A DNA stretch of 56,130 nt from Acidobacteriota bacterium (lineage in GTDB: Bacteria; Acidobacteriota; Terriglobia; Bryobacterales; UBA6623). Under the pieces are notes generated by a model. The model was not told the origin of the DNA and ran no database searches. It saw only the letters and a program-made list of their open reading frames with translations. The stretch is from positions 1-56,130 of the forward strand of contig JAQBUE010000008.1 of assembly GCA_027624045.1 (NCBI GenBank), read 5' to 3'. A program made the position numbers and the translations under genes. Positions 36,323 to 44,250 of the stretch are shown one piece after another; positions within the stretch are counted from its first letter, which is position 1, and each line of letters begins with the position of its first letter.

Positions 36323-37564
36323 ATGCGCACACCTTTACGGATCGCTGTCCTCAGTTTGCATACCTGTCCGCTATCGCGGCCCGGCGTGGGGGACGCCGGC
36401 GGAATGAATGTGTACATTCGGGAAACGGTGCGCGTGATGGCTTCCCAAGGCGTGCTCGTGGACGTTTTTACGCGCAGCCACGGCGACGCGGATGAGGACG
36501 TGTGGTTGGGCGCTGGGTGCCGTCTTGTTCACGTCGACGCAGGCCCGCCGGACACGGCCAAGGACGATCTGATTCCTTGGTTGGAAACCCTGGCGCAAGG
36601 AGTGCGGGAGTTCGCCCAAAGCCATGGTGGCGCCTATGACGGAGTGCTGAGTCACTACTGGCTTTCGGGGCTGGTGGGCGCTCGCCTGCGGGAGACCTGG
36701 CGCTGTCCTCACGTTGCGGGTCTGCACACCTTGGCTCTGGCGAAGGCTCGGGCGTTCCCGCTCGAAGCGGCGCCACCGCGGCGGGTCGAGGGCGAACGGC
36801 TGGTGGTAAGGGAGGCGGATTTGCTGTTGGCCGCAACGGAACACGACCGCGACGTGCTTATCGCGGACTATCAGGCGGATGCGAGCCGGATTGTCATAGC
36901 TCCGCCGGCTGTGGATACAGGCCGGTTCGCTCCCCGCGATCGGGCGGATTGCCGCCGCCGGTTGGGATTGCCGGTGAGCGGTCAGCATTTGCTCTTCGTT
37001 GGGCGAACGATTCCGCTGAAGGGTATTGATGTGCTCTTGGAAGCCTTGTCGTTGATGGACCCGGCGGTATCGGCGCTCATCGTCGGCGGAGAGCTAGGCG
37101 GACGAGAGCATGAGTCGCTGCGGACCGTGGCGCGGCGACTCGGTGTAGCCGAGCAGGTCACGTTGGTGGGCAGCGTTCCTCACGAGTACTTGCCGTTGTA
37201 CTACGGGGCGTCAGACGTTTGTGTCGTGCCGTCTTACTACGAGAGCTACGGGATGGTGGCGCTTGAGGCGCTGGCCTGCGGCCGGCCGGTTGTCGCGTCG
37301 AAGGTCGGGGGATTGGTTGCGGTCGTGGACGACGGGGTGAATGGCTTTCTGGTAACAGCGGGTTCGGCGGAGGAGCTTGCGAAGGCGCTTACGACTCTGC
37401 TTGGCGACCGGGACCTTCGTGATTCGCTGGGCTCGGCGGGAGTTGAGAGCGTACGGCATCGCCGCTGGGAGCAGACGGCCGAGACGATCCTCAGCCGATT
37501 GGCGGATACCTCTGGGGCCGCGCATCGGCCAATCGAGGAACCTTTGGCCGTGCCGCGATCATGA
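36323..37564 (+). CDS. MshA-like GT4 glycosyltransferase
   Basis: A 413-residue GT-B enzyme starting at the ATG at 36323 (a TTG lies one codon earlier). The N-terminal GVGDAGGMNVYI matches the GDAGGMNVY loop of MshA (GlcNAc transfer to inositol phosphate). The C-terminal half has LLFVGRTIPLKGIDVLLEAL and the ExxxE-type YESYGMVALEALACGRPVVAS. It ends in an ATGA overlap with the HAD gene. The adjacent LmbE-type deacetylase reinforces an MshA/MshB-like pair, but the true acceptor is unproven. Sucrose-phosphate-synthase-like GT4 enzymes share much of this fold. Confidence 0.85.
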   Translation: MRTPLRIAVLSLHTCPLSRPGVGDAGGMNVYIRETVRVMASQGVLVDVFTRSHGDADEDVWLGAGCRLVHVDAGPPDTAKDDLIPWLETLAQGVREFAQSHGGAYDGVLSHYWLSGLVGARLRETWRCPHVAGLHTLALAKARAFPLEAAPPRRVEGERLVVREADLLLAATEHDRDVLIADYQADASRIVIAPPAVDTGRFAPRDRADCRRRLGLPVSGQHLLFVGRTIPLKGIDVLLEALSLMDPAVSALIVGGELGGREHESLRTVARRLGVAEQVTLVGSVPHEYLPLYYGASDVCVVPSYYESYGMVALEALACGRPVVASKVGGLVAVVDDGVNGFLVTAGSAEELAKALTTLLGDRDLRDSLGSAGVESVRHRRWEQTAETILSRLADTSGAAHRPIEEPLAVPRS

Positions 37565-38379
37565 TCAAAGTCGTCTTTCTCGATCTTGACGAAACGCTCG
37601 TCGCGCAGGAGCTCGCGTTCGAACGTGCCTATGGCGCGACAGCACGTCTGGCCGCGGCCGTGGCGGGTATTGACGCAGGTTCGTTTGGCGCGGCGATTCC
37701 AGCGGCCGCCAATGCTTGCCTTGACGATTTGCCGGTGGCCGAATTTGTGCGGCGCTGCCGCTTTGGCGCGCGAGATGTGCTGTGGGGCGACACGGGTGTG
37801 GGGGTCTCAGAGACTGTCGCTTCAGAATCGTTGCGTGCGCTCGGCAAGCAAGTCATGGAATATCGCCGAGCCGTCTGGTCGAGTTTGTTGGAACGGTTCG
37901 GGGCCGGGCACACGGAGCTGTGCGGCCGGCTTGATGAATGCTTCCGGCGAGAGATGGAGGGCGGGGTTGAGGTGTTTCCCGATGTGGCAGGGGCACTCGA
38001 GCGGTTGAGCGCCCGTTATCGATTGGCGGTCATCACGAACGGCTTGCCGCTGGCTCAACGGAGGAAGCTCGAACGGTTAGGGATGGCTCACTATTTTGAA
38101 GAGTTAGTGGCATCGGCCGAAGTGGGAGTCGGCAAACCGGATCCAGAGATCTTTCATTGCGCGCTGCGTCGAATGCGCGTTGCCGCGGAGGATGCTTTGA
38201 TGGTTGGCGATAGCCTGGAAGGGGATGTGCTCGGCGCACAAGGGGTGGGCATGAGGGCTATTTTGGTGCGGCACCGAAACTACATCGGGACCGGACCGAA
38301 AGCCGACGCGCGGGTCGTCGCGGATCTTGAGGAGTTGGAGGCTGTGCTGGACCTGGATTCACGCAGCTCGGCGCTGTGA
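37561..38379 (+). CDS. HAD-superfamily hydrolase
   Basis: A 272-residue phosphatase-type HAD protein. Motif I FLDLDETL (D8, D10), motif II VITNGLP, motif III with GKPDPEIF and motif IV VGDSLEGDVLGAQ are all intact, so it should be catalytically active. An alpha-helical cap lies between motif I and II. The start overlaps the glycosyltransferase stop (ATGA), and its own stop overlaps the PaaK-like start (GTGA). Tight coupling suggests it dephosphorylates the glycosyltransferase product, much as a phosphatase is needed after MshA; this is inference. Confidence 0.9.
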   Translation: MIKVVFLDLDETLVAQELAFERAYGATARLAAAVAGIDAGSFGAAIPAAANACLDDLPVAEFVRRCRFGARDVLWGDTGVGVSETVASESLRALGKQVMEYRRAVWSSLLERFGAGHTELCGRLDECFRREMEGGVEVFPDVAGALERLSARYRLAVITNGLPLAQRRKLERLGMAHYFEELVASAEVGVGKPDPEIFHCALRRMRVAAEDALMVGDSLEGDVLGAQGVGMRAILVRHRNYIGTGPKADARVVADLEELEAVLDLDSRSSAL

Positions 38380-39683
38380 ATACGCGAGCGGCGGTGCGGG
38401 CTCTTTGGGGTTTGGCGCGCAGCCCCGACCGGCCAGAGTCCGAGATCGTGACCTACCAGGAGGCTTGCCTGCGTCAGCTCGTCCGGCACGCTTACGCAAA
38501 GGTTCCCTACTATCGGCGATTGCTGGACGAGGCCGGTGTCGACCCTCGTCAGGTTCAACGGCTGTGCGACCTGGCGGCCATACCGGTGACAGCGCGCGAA
38601 GACATGCAGCCCTTGTCCGCTGCGGAGCAGTGCGCGGCGGGCGTCGATTTCGAGACATTGCGCATGGTTCAGACAAGCGGATCGACGGGAGCGCCTCTGA
38701 TGGTTCGCCGCACGCGTTGGGAAGAACAGTTGATGCTCGGCTACCGGATTCGCACGTGCGCGAGTTCTGGTGTGGATCTCGATTGGCGGCGCGCCGGCAT
38801 CGACTACTACACGCCTGAGACACTGCGTGCCGAGCACAGCACTCAGGCTCATGACCGGCTCGGAATCTTGCCGCGGCTCGTGGTGGACTGGCGAACGCCC
38901 AAGAACCGGCTCATCGAGAAGTTGGCTAGGTTCCGTCCTGACGTGGTAAGCGGGCCTCCATCGATTCTTTCGTGGCTTGCCGATGAGTTGACGGAAGACG
39001 ACCGGCGGCGGGTTCCCCTGCGAATGGTGACGACGGGCGCCGAGACGCTGACTCGCGACATGCGGCAACGGATTCAGCGTGGCTTCGGCGCACCGGTCGC
39101 GGATATCTACGGCTGCCATGAAACAGTTTTCATCGCCATGCGAGGACCGCGGCAGACAATCCATCGTGTCTGCCAGGACGCGGCGATCGTGGAGGTGCTT
39201 CGAGACGGGAAGCCGGTGGGGCCGGGGGAATCAGGCGAGATTTTTGTGACGGCGCTGCACCTTCTCACGATGCCGTTTATTCGATACCGGGTGGGAGATG
39301 TTGTGACCGTGGATGCGATGGCGGCTGAGGGGCATTCGGTAGCGACACTGAAATCGATTGACGGACGGGTGATGGAGCGCTTTTTTCTGCCAGGGGGGCT
39401 GGTTCTGCACCCCTATGCGTTGGGTGACGCGATTCAGGATAGCGGGCTCGCCGTGCGGCGTTTTCAGGTCGTGCAGAGGAGGCGTGATTTTTTTGCAGTG
39501 CGGCTCGTTCTGCTCGAGAATACCGTCGAACCAACGGCACGTCTGGAACGCCTGCAGAGGCGGCTTGCCGATATTTTGGGTGCCGGCACGGGTGTGCGGC
39601 TAGAGGTTGTCAGTTCACTGTCTCCGCAAGAAGGGCGCAAATTTCGACCGTATATCCCGGTGGAGCTTCTGACGTCGAGCTAG
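38376..39683 (+). CDS. PaaK/CapK-like adenylate-forming enzyme
   Basis: A 435-residue ANL-superfamily protein beginning at a GTG that overlaps the HAD stop. The phosphate-binding loop TSGSTGAP (T100-P107) is intact. A YGCHE motif, FIRYRVGDVV and the C-terminal GRKFRPYIPVELL block match the phenylacetate-CoA ligase/CapK/F390-synthetase branch. Such enzymes next to glycosyltransferases often modify surface or secondary-metabolite glycans with acyl groups. The acyl substrate is unknown. It closes a three-gene translationally coupled unit. Confidence 0.85.
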   Translation: MNTRAAVRALWGLARSPDRPESEIVTYQEACLRQLVRHAYAKVPYYRRLLDEAGVDPRQVQRLCDLAAIPVTAREDMQPLSAAEQCAAGVDFETLRMVQTSGSTGAPLMVRRTRWEEQLMLGYRIRTCASSGVDLDWRRAGIDYYTPETLRAEHSTQAHDRLGILPRLVVDWRTPKNRLIEKLARFRPDVVSGPPSILSWLADELTEDDRRRVPLRMVTTGAETLTRDMRQRIQRGFGAPVADIYGCHETVFIAMRGPRQTIHRVCQDAAIVEVLRDGKPVGPGESGEIFVTALHLLTMPFIRYRVGDVVTVDAMAAEGHSVATLKSIDGRVMERFFLPGGLVLHPYALGDAIQDSGLAVRRFQVVQRRRDFFAVRLVLLENTVEPTARLERLQRRLADILGAGTGVRLEVVSSLSPQEGRKFRPYIPVELLTSS

Positions 39684-39793
39684 CTTCCCGTTTCCGTTCC
39701 GCCAGCGGGTGGCGCAACGGTCACGATTTGCAATCCGGCGCGCCCAGGCCCTACCCTGAACCCTGAAAGCCGTACAGGCTTGGGAGTTTAGAC

Positions 39794-41407
39794 ATGACCA
39801 AAGCTCGTCTGCGTAAGAACCGCGCCCGCCTCAGCCGCCGCGATGTTTTCCGGGGAGGCGGCCTGGCCGCCGCCGGTCTGCTCGCCGGCACCGCCCCCGC
39901 GGCTGCCGCCCACATGCCGGCGTCACCCGATGTCTACACCCGCATCGGTGTCAAGCCGTTCATCAACCTCACCGCGGCTCTCACGATCAACGGCGGCCTG
40001 TTGACGCTGCCGAACGTCAGAGAAGCGATGGACGAAGCATCGTACTTCTCCGTCAATATGGATGAGCTTCTCGAAGCCGCCGGCAAGCGAGTCGCCGAGC
40101 TCTTCCAGTGCGAGGCGGCGATGATCACTTCTGGAGCGGCCGGCGCGCTGACTCACGCCACGTCGGCCTGCCTGGCCGGAAGCGACCCCGAACGCATTCA
40201 GCAACTCCCGGATCTGAGGGGCCTGCGCAGCGAGGTCATCATGCCTCGCGAGTCGCGCAACATGTATGACCTCGCCATCAGCGCCCTCGGCGTCACTATG
40301 GTCACCGTTGACAGCCGCGAGGAATTCCACCGCGCCCTGAGCCACAAGACGGCCATGATCGCCGTGCTCGGAAGCGCCGAAGCGAATAGCGAGATTCGCC
40401 TCGAAGAGATGGTCGAAGCCGGACGCAGATACGGAGCGCCCGTTCTTATCGACGCCTCGCCGGAATGGCCGCAATCCCCGGACCCGTACATCCTCCGCGG
40501 CGCTGACCTCGTCGCTTACTCGGGCGGCAAGATCTGCGCCGGGCCGCAGTGCAGCGGGTTCCTCATTGGCCGGAAAGACCTGATCCAAGCCGCGCGGATG
40601 AACAGTGCGCCGCACCACGCCTTCGGCCGCATGATGAAGGTGGGCAAAGAAGAAATCATGGGCGCGCTCGCCGCCATCGAATACACTTTGGGTGAGCGCA
40701 GCCACGCCAAGGAAGCCGAGAAATGGAGCGGCTGGCTGCGCCGCATCGACGCCAAGGTTAAGCACGTCCCCGGTATCACGACAGCCCTCAAGCCGCCTCC
40801 GGGCAAGAATCCGCATCCCGTGCTTGAAGTCGAATGGGATGCTAACCGCATCGGCTACACAGCGGGCGAACTGCATGATCATCTGATGTCCACCGAGCCT
40901 CGCATTCAGACCCACGCCGAGGGCGAGGGCCACTCCTTCTCGATTCGCATCGGCAACTGCCGCGAAGACCAGATCGATTTAGTTGCGGACCGCCTGGTGG
41001 AGGTTTTCCGCAGCGCGCCCCAGCGGAAACCCGCACGCCAGTTACCTCCGGCGGCGGATATTTCAGGCCGCTGGGACGCTGAAATCAGCTTCGTCCGCGG
41101 CTCGGCCCGTCACATCCTGCACTTCGATGCCAAGGGTAATCGTCTGCGTGGAACGCATGCAGGACAGCGTGGAGAAGGCGAGATAGCGGGCTCAATCAGC
41201 GGTAATCAGGTCAGCTTCCGCAGTCAACTCATCCACGACGCTGAACGCACAGGCTATGTGTTCGACGGCGAGATCCAGAATAACGAGATTGCCGGGGATC
41301 TCGACTTGGGAGAATATGGCAAGGCCCGATTCAAGGCTTGGCGTCATGAATACGGCCGCCCCGTCCAAGAAGATCCATCGGTTTCGGGAAAGGCGGGAAA
41401 GGTCTAA
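39794..41407 (+). CDS. Tat-exported SelA-like PLP enzyme with C-terminal beta domain
   Basis: A 537-residue protein. The N-terminus is a twin-arginine signal (LSRRDVF then an Ala/Gly-rich stretch to AAAAH). Residues ~45-400 form a PLP fold-type I domain of the SelA/D-glucosaminate-6-phosphate ammonia-lyase group, with PLP-binding Asp in PVLIDAS (D220) and the Schiff-base Lys in YSGGKICAG (K246). Residues ~425-525 are a beta-rich lipocalin-like module (SGRWDAEISFV...RLRGTHAGQRGEG). Most PLP enzymes are cytoplasmic, so export in folded, cofactor-loaded form is implied. The substrate is unknown. A related protein is encoded at 45247. Confidence 0.85.
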   Translation: MTKARLRKNRARLSRRDVFRGGGLAAAGLLAGTAPAAAAHMPASPDVYTRIGVKPFINLTAALTINGGLLTLPNVREAMDEASYFSVNMDELLEAAGKRVAELFQCEAAMITSGAAGALTHATSACLAGSDPERIQQLPDLRGLRSEVIMPRESRNMYDLAISALGVTMVTVDSREEFHRALSHKTAMIAVLGSAEANSEIRLEEMVEAGRRYGAPVLIDASPEWPQSPDPYILRGADLVAYSGGKICAGPQCSGFLIGRKDLIQAARMNSAPHHAFGRMMKVGKEEIMGALAAIEYTLGERSHAKEAEKWSGWLRRIDAKVKHVPGITTALKPPPGKNPHPVLEVEWDANRIGYTAGELHDHLMSTEPRIQTHAEGEGHSFSIRIGNCREDQIDLVADRLVEVFRSAPQRKPARQLPPAADISGRWDAEISFVRGSARHILHFDAKGNRLRGTHAGQRGEGEIAGSISGNQVSFRSQLIHDAERTGYVFDGEIQNNEIAGDLDLGEYGKARFKAWRHEYGRPVQEDPSVSGKAGKV

Positions 41408-41408
41408 G

Positions 41409-41429
41409 GGCACCCTCTGAAACGGTGCC
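41409..41429. terminator. Possible bidirectional hairpin between convergent genes
   Basis: GGCACC (41409-41414) and GGTGCC (41424-41429) form a 6-bp stem with a 9-base loop just after the SelA-like stop and before the stop of the convergent HtrA-type gene. There is no T-tract. Confidence 0.35.
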
Positions 41430-41436
41430 GCCGTCG

Positions 41437-42591
41437 TTACAACCGAGTTCCCCGTGAAGCCGGACGCAACTTGACGAGCGCTTCCATTTCCTTGCCATCA
41501 CGAATCACCGTCAGCTTTACCGTATCGCCACCTGCCTTCAGTGATAGCGCCTGGGTCAACACGCGGCGATGGGTAACAGCGCGTCCGTCTACCGCGATGA
41601 TGACATCCCCGCCCCAGGGTACGCGATAATTTCCGACTTGCACTTCCCGGGTGGCGCCGCGAAGCCCGGCCGCCGCCGCCGCCGACCCGCTCTCTACGGT
41701 CACAACCAAATAGGCCGGCTGGTCAGGCAACTTCAAAGCACTCGAAAATCGTTTTGTCAGAAAAGCTGATTCGAAGCCAATCGGTTCGGCGGGCCGCGAA
41801 GCGCCGTCCGACAGCACGTACTTGAGCAGGGGCTTCGCTCGGCTGATCGGCATGGCGAACCCGATCCCGATATTTCCGCCGGGTCCGTAGATCGCTGTGT
41901 TCACGCCGATGACGTTCCCGGCGCTGTCTAGCAAAGGTCCGCCGCTGTTGCCAGGGTTGATGGCCGCATCGGTCTGAATCATGTCTTCGAGCAGTGATTC
42001 TTCGTCACGGATCGTTCGTCCGAGCGAGCTAATCACGCCTGTTGTCAGCGTCCCTTCCAGTCCAAAAGGGTTTCCGATTGCCAGCACTTTCTGTCCGACT
42101 TTCAAATTCTCGGAATCGCCCAGCGTCAGATGGGGAATCTCCGCGGCCGGCTTGATCTGAATCAGTGCCAGATCATTCGCCTCGTCGACGGCCAAAACTT
42201 CCGCGTCGTAGTTGGCCTCGTCCTCGAGCAGCGCCACCTTGATTTGCGCGCCGCCCTTGATGACGTGATAGTTCGTCAGTATCCGTCCGGCGTCATCGAC
42301 CAGGAATCCAGAGCCCGTTTCGCTGCTCGGATACACTTCGAATAACCAGTTGCGCATCAGTACGGTACTGGTTACGTGAACCGTTGCTTTCGATGCCTGG
42401 TTGTAGATCTCGATGTTCGAAAGCTCGTCCTGAGTCAGCCCGCTTGATTGGGCTTCTGTCCAGAACGGAGCCGGTTCCTGCACGGGACTGGGAGCCCCCG
42501 GTGGCCAGTGTGGAAAGGTCGTCCAAATCACGAACGCCCCCGCCAACAATGCCGCCAGCCATAACGGCCTCCAACTCGCTCGTCTGTTCAT
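41437..42591 (-). CDS. HtrA/DegP-type S1C serine protease with PDZ domain
   Basis: A 384-residue membrane-anchored periplasmic protease. The N-terminal helix (LWLAALLAGAFVIW) is followed by a Pro-rich linker. The trypsin-like domain has His109 (TNYHVI), Asp140 (ANDLALI) and Ser216 (NPGNSGGPL), a full triad. One C-terminal PDZ domain follows (VTVESGSAAAAAGLRGATREVQV...GDVIIAVDGRAV). One PDZ and an anchor resemble DegS more than DegP. The ATG overlaps the coaE stop by four bases, an unusual pairing of a housekeeping CoA gene with a quality-control protease. Confidence 0.93.
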   Translation of the reverse strand: MNRRASWRPLWLAALLAGAFVIWTTFPHWPPGAPSPVQEPAPFWTEAQSSGLTQDELSNIEIYNQASKATVHVTSTVLMRNWLFEVYPSSETGSGFLVDDAGRILTNYHVIKGGAQIKVALLEDEANYDAEVLAVDEANDLALIQIKPAAEIPHLTLGDSENLKVGQKVLAIGNPFGLEGTLTTGVISSLGRTIRDEESLLEDMIQTDAAINPGNSGGPLLDSAGNVIGVNTAIYGPGGNIGIGFAMPISRAKPLLKYVLSDGASRPAEPIGFESAFLTKRFSSALKLPDQPAYLVVTVESGSAAAAAGLRGATREVQVGNYRVPWGGDVIIAVDGRAVTHRRVLTQALSLKAGGDTVKLTVIRDGKEMEALVKLRPASRGTRL

Positions 42592-43190
42592 TTGGCTTCC
42601 TGCTTCAAGTGATCGTAGACGTCGCGTACCTGCTTGTCCGTTTCCTGGAATGTTTCGGAAGTGTCAATCACGAAGTGTGCGAACTTGCGCTTCTGATCGA
42701 GCGGCAACTGGCGCGCGAGCCGGTCGCGCGCTTCGGTTTCCGTTCCGCCCCGCTCGACAAAACGCCGAATCTGTAGCTCTTCGGGACACACCACCAGGAT
42801 CAAGCGGTCATAACGCTCGTGGCTGCCGCTCTCAATCATGATAGCCGCCTCCACGACGGCGATCCCTCGCGGGTCGGCGCGCAACACCTCTTGGAAAAAC
42901 TTCTCTTGACGCCGGAACACATGCGGATGGACCAGTGAACTCAACTTCGCCAACTTCGCGGGGGCCGGAAACACGATTGCCCCCAGAGCTTTACGGTCAA
43001 TCTCTCTATCCTCTCCGAGAATCTCGGCGCCGAACTCCGCGAGTACGTCCTCGAAAGCTTCGCCGCCGCGCCGCAAGACGTCATGTCCCAACTGGTCGGC
43101 TTGGATGACATGGCAACCCAACTTTTCAAGCCGAACCGACACGTAGCTCTTGCCGGTCGCCAGCCCTCCCGTAAGTCCCACCTTTAGCAT
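42588..43190 (-). CDS. coaE: Dephospho-CoA kinase
   Basis: A 200-residue kinase for the last step of coenzyme A synthesis. Walker A GLTGGLATGKS is at the N-terminus, then a DQLGHDVLRRG block, VHPHVFRRQEKF and an IMIESGSHERYDRLILVVCP segment; in many homologues that is PLLFE, so IMIES is a small divergence. The ATG at 43190 is preferred over the GTG two codons earlier. It overlaps the HtrA-type gene by four bases. Confidence 0.93.
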   Translation of the reverse strand: MLKVGLTGGLATGKSYVSVRLEKLGCHVIQADQLGHDVLRRGGEAFEDVLAEFGAEILGEDREIDRKALGAIVFPAPAKLAKLSSLVHPHVFRRQEKFFQEVLRADPRGIAVVEAAIMIESGSHERYDRLILVVCPEELQIRRFVERGGTETEARDRLARQLPLDQKRKFAHFVIDTSETFQETDKQVRDVYDHLKQEAK

Positions 43191-43298
43191 CGCCACAGGT
43201 CATTATGCCTGACTGTATGCCGGGCGGCCTTCCCATCGATCGAGATCCGGCCCGAAGCGAACGCCCGGGGTGAAGCTCAGTCCAAGCAGAGGGACGCG

Positions 43299-43379
43299 AT
43301 GGGATGGCGAGACGGCGAGATTCAAAGCACTCGCACGCGGGAGCGGATTACGCAGTTCGGCTTGAAGTTCTTCTTTTAA
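43299..43379 (+). pseudogene. Remnant of a TonB-receptor C-terminus
   Basis: A 26-codon reading frame ends in ERITQFGLKFFF followed by TAA. The final aromatic-rich strand (FGLKxxF) and the preceding EIQSTRTRER stretch match the extreme C-terminus of acidobacterial TonB-dependent-receptor-like barrels. The barrel body is missing and the upstream frame does not read as a barrel. Two strong terminators follow directly, as expected at the end of a former gene. I interpret it as the last scrap of a deleted receptor gene. Confidence 0.5.
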
Positions 43380-43389
43380 CTAATGTCGA

Positions 43390-43424
43390 TAGCGAGGCAG
43401 TGTTGAAAGGCGCCTCGCTATTTG
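43390..43424 (+). terminator. First hairpin of a tandem terminator pair
   Basis: A 9-bp perfect stem TAGCGAGGC (43390-43398) / GCCTCGCTA (43412-43420) with a 13-base loop, followed by TTTG. It is ten bases after the stop of the receptor remnant. Confidence 0.6.
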
Positions 43425-43434
43425 ACTCAACCTT

Positions 43435-43472
43435 GGGGCCGGCGGAACAAACCGCCGGCCCCGTTTTATTTG
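43435..43472 (+). terminator. Strong rho-independent terminator
   Basis: An 11-bp perfect GC-rich stem (GGGGCCGGCGG at 43435-43445, CCGCCGGCCCC at 43452-43462), a six-base AACAAA loop, then GTTTTATTTG. It is oriented for rightward transcription, yet no intact rightward gene precedes it. Confidence 0.85.
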
Positions 43473-43538
43473 CCCTTTCTTTGGCTCGATCGCCGCCGCC
43501 GCGAAGGGACGTGTCGTCCGGCCGATCGTCAACCCGCA

Positions 43539-43808
43539 TCAACCGCCGATGGACCAGCTCTTCACCAAACAACGTTCGAGCTTGTACTCGTATCCACCCG
43601 CTGCCGCATCCAGTTCATCGTCGCCCAGTTCGCTTGTCGCCGTCCGTAATTCCTCGCCATTGAACTCGAAACCCGCGCCCGACCCGATTTCGATCACCTT
43701 GGCGAGGCCCTCCTCCGGCCGGCCGCTGGTAGCCTCGGACACCTTCGCTTGCAGTTCCTCGTCATTTTCGACCTTCTCGGTAAAGGCCTTCGCCGCTTCG
43801 ATTGACAT
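43539..43808 (-). CDS. Nif11-type RiPP precursor peptide
   Basis: An 89-residue peptide. The leader starts MSIEAAKAFTEKVENDEELQ, the hallmark of Nif11-like leaders, and ends in ELDAAAGG, a double-glycine cleavage site at residues 71-72. A short 17-residue core remains with aromatic Tyr-x-Tyr, one Cys (C80), two Ser and a Trp, ending Ser-Ile-Gly-Gly. AAGGAGGAA lies 7 bases before the ATG, a near-perfect ribosome-binding site. No LanM, YcaO, radical-SAM maturase or peptidase-ABC exporter is encoded in the window, so the precursor is either orphan here or served in trans. The modification type is not predictable. Confidence 0.85.
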   Translation of the reverse strand: MSIEAAKAFTEKVENDEELQAKVSEATSGRPEEGLAKVIEIGSGAGFEFNGEELRTATSELGDDELDAAAGGYEYKLERCLVKSWSIGG

Positions 43809-43864
43809 GAGTGATTCCTCCTTGTGTTGAAAGAAAACAGGGATGCAACTATCGCGCCAAACTA

Positions 43865-43893
43865 ACCATAGACCGGAAGGTTCAATGATGCAA
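43865..43893 (-). promoter_or_regulatory. Candidate promoter of the Nif11-type gene
   Basis: Reading leftward, TTGCAT (43893-43888) and TATGGT (43870-43865) are 17 bases apart. The octamer GATGCAAC occurs on the + strand at 43842-43849 and 43887-43894. A 7-bp inverted repeat, TCGCGCC (43852-43858) / GGCGCGA (43903-43909), frames the promoter. Both are possible operator sites. Confidence 0.4.
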
Positions 43894-43973
43894 CCAGTTT
43901 TCGGCGCGAGGAAATAGTCCTGCCCGTCTACGAACTAGACAATCTGTCCACGCGCTGGACACAGGGCCCCATC

Positions 43974-44129
43974 AGAAGCGCCGAAGTTCCCGCAACCGGT
44001 TTACCTGCACCGAAAGCTCGATCCCGCGGCCGGAAAATCGATCAGAACCAGTCGATCAGACGTGCTTCAATGAGAAGCGCCGGAAGCCGCGAGGGATACC
44101 AAAGTTCCCGGCATGGTGCTAAGTTCCCG
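43974..44129. repeat. Short direct repeats, possible mobile-element remnant
   Basis: The 9-mer AAGTTCCCG occurs at 43984, 44102 and 44121, and AGAAGCGCCG(G)AAG occurs at 43974 and 44073. The reverse strand therefore reads in CGGGAACTT units with 19-base spacing near the tRNA, similar in style to IS outer-end repeats. No transposase frame is present. This fills most of the gap between the Nif11-type gene and tRNA-Leu. Confidence 0.4.
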
Positions 44130-44141
44130 ATTCTAAGAAAT

Positions 44142-44228
44142 GCCCGGGTGGCGAAATCGGCAGACGCAGAGGACTTAAAATCCTCTGTCCGCAAGGACGT
44201 GTGGGTTCGAGTCCCACCCCGGGCACCA
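44142..44228 (+). tRNA. tRNA-Leu (anticodon UAA)
   Basis: An 87-nt gene including an encoded CCA. The acceptor stem GCCCGGG pairs with CCCGGGC. The D-arm contains GTGGCGAAATCGGCAGACGC, the anticodon stem AGAGGA/TCCTCT holds the loop CTTAAAA with anticodon TAA, a long variable arm (GTCCGCAAGGAC) marks a class II tRNA, and the T-arm is GTGGGTTCGAGTCCCAC. Repeats of IS-end style directly precede it. Confidence 0.97.
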
Positions 44229-44250
44229 GACGTTTGTCGCGGAGGTATCG

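Larger units (their letters stand above)
43191..43538. other. Gap between coaE and the Nif11-type gene
   Basis: This 348-base stretch holds no intact gene. It contains a short degraded outer-membrane-protein C-terminus (43299-43379) and two consecutive hairpin terminators (43390-43472), each listed separately. The remainder shows nothing recognizable. Confidence 0.5.

Noticed and set aside
39923..40933. 336-codon leftward frame opposite the SelA-like gene
   Set aside because: Antisense shadow of a protein with intact PLP motifs.
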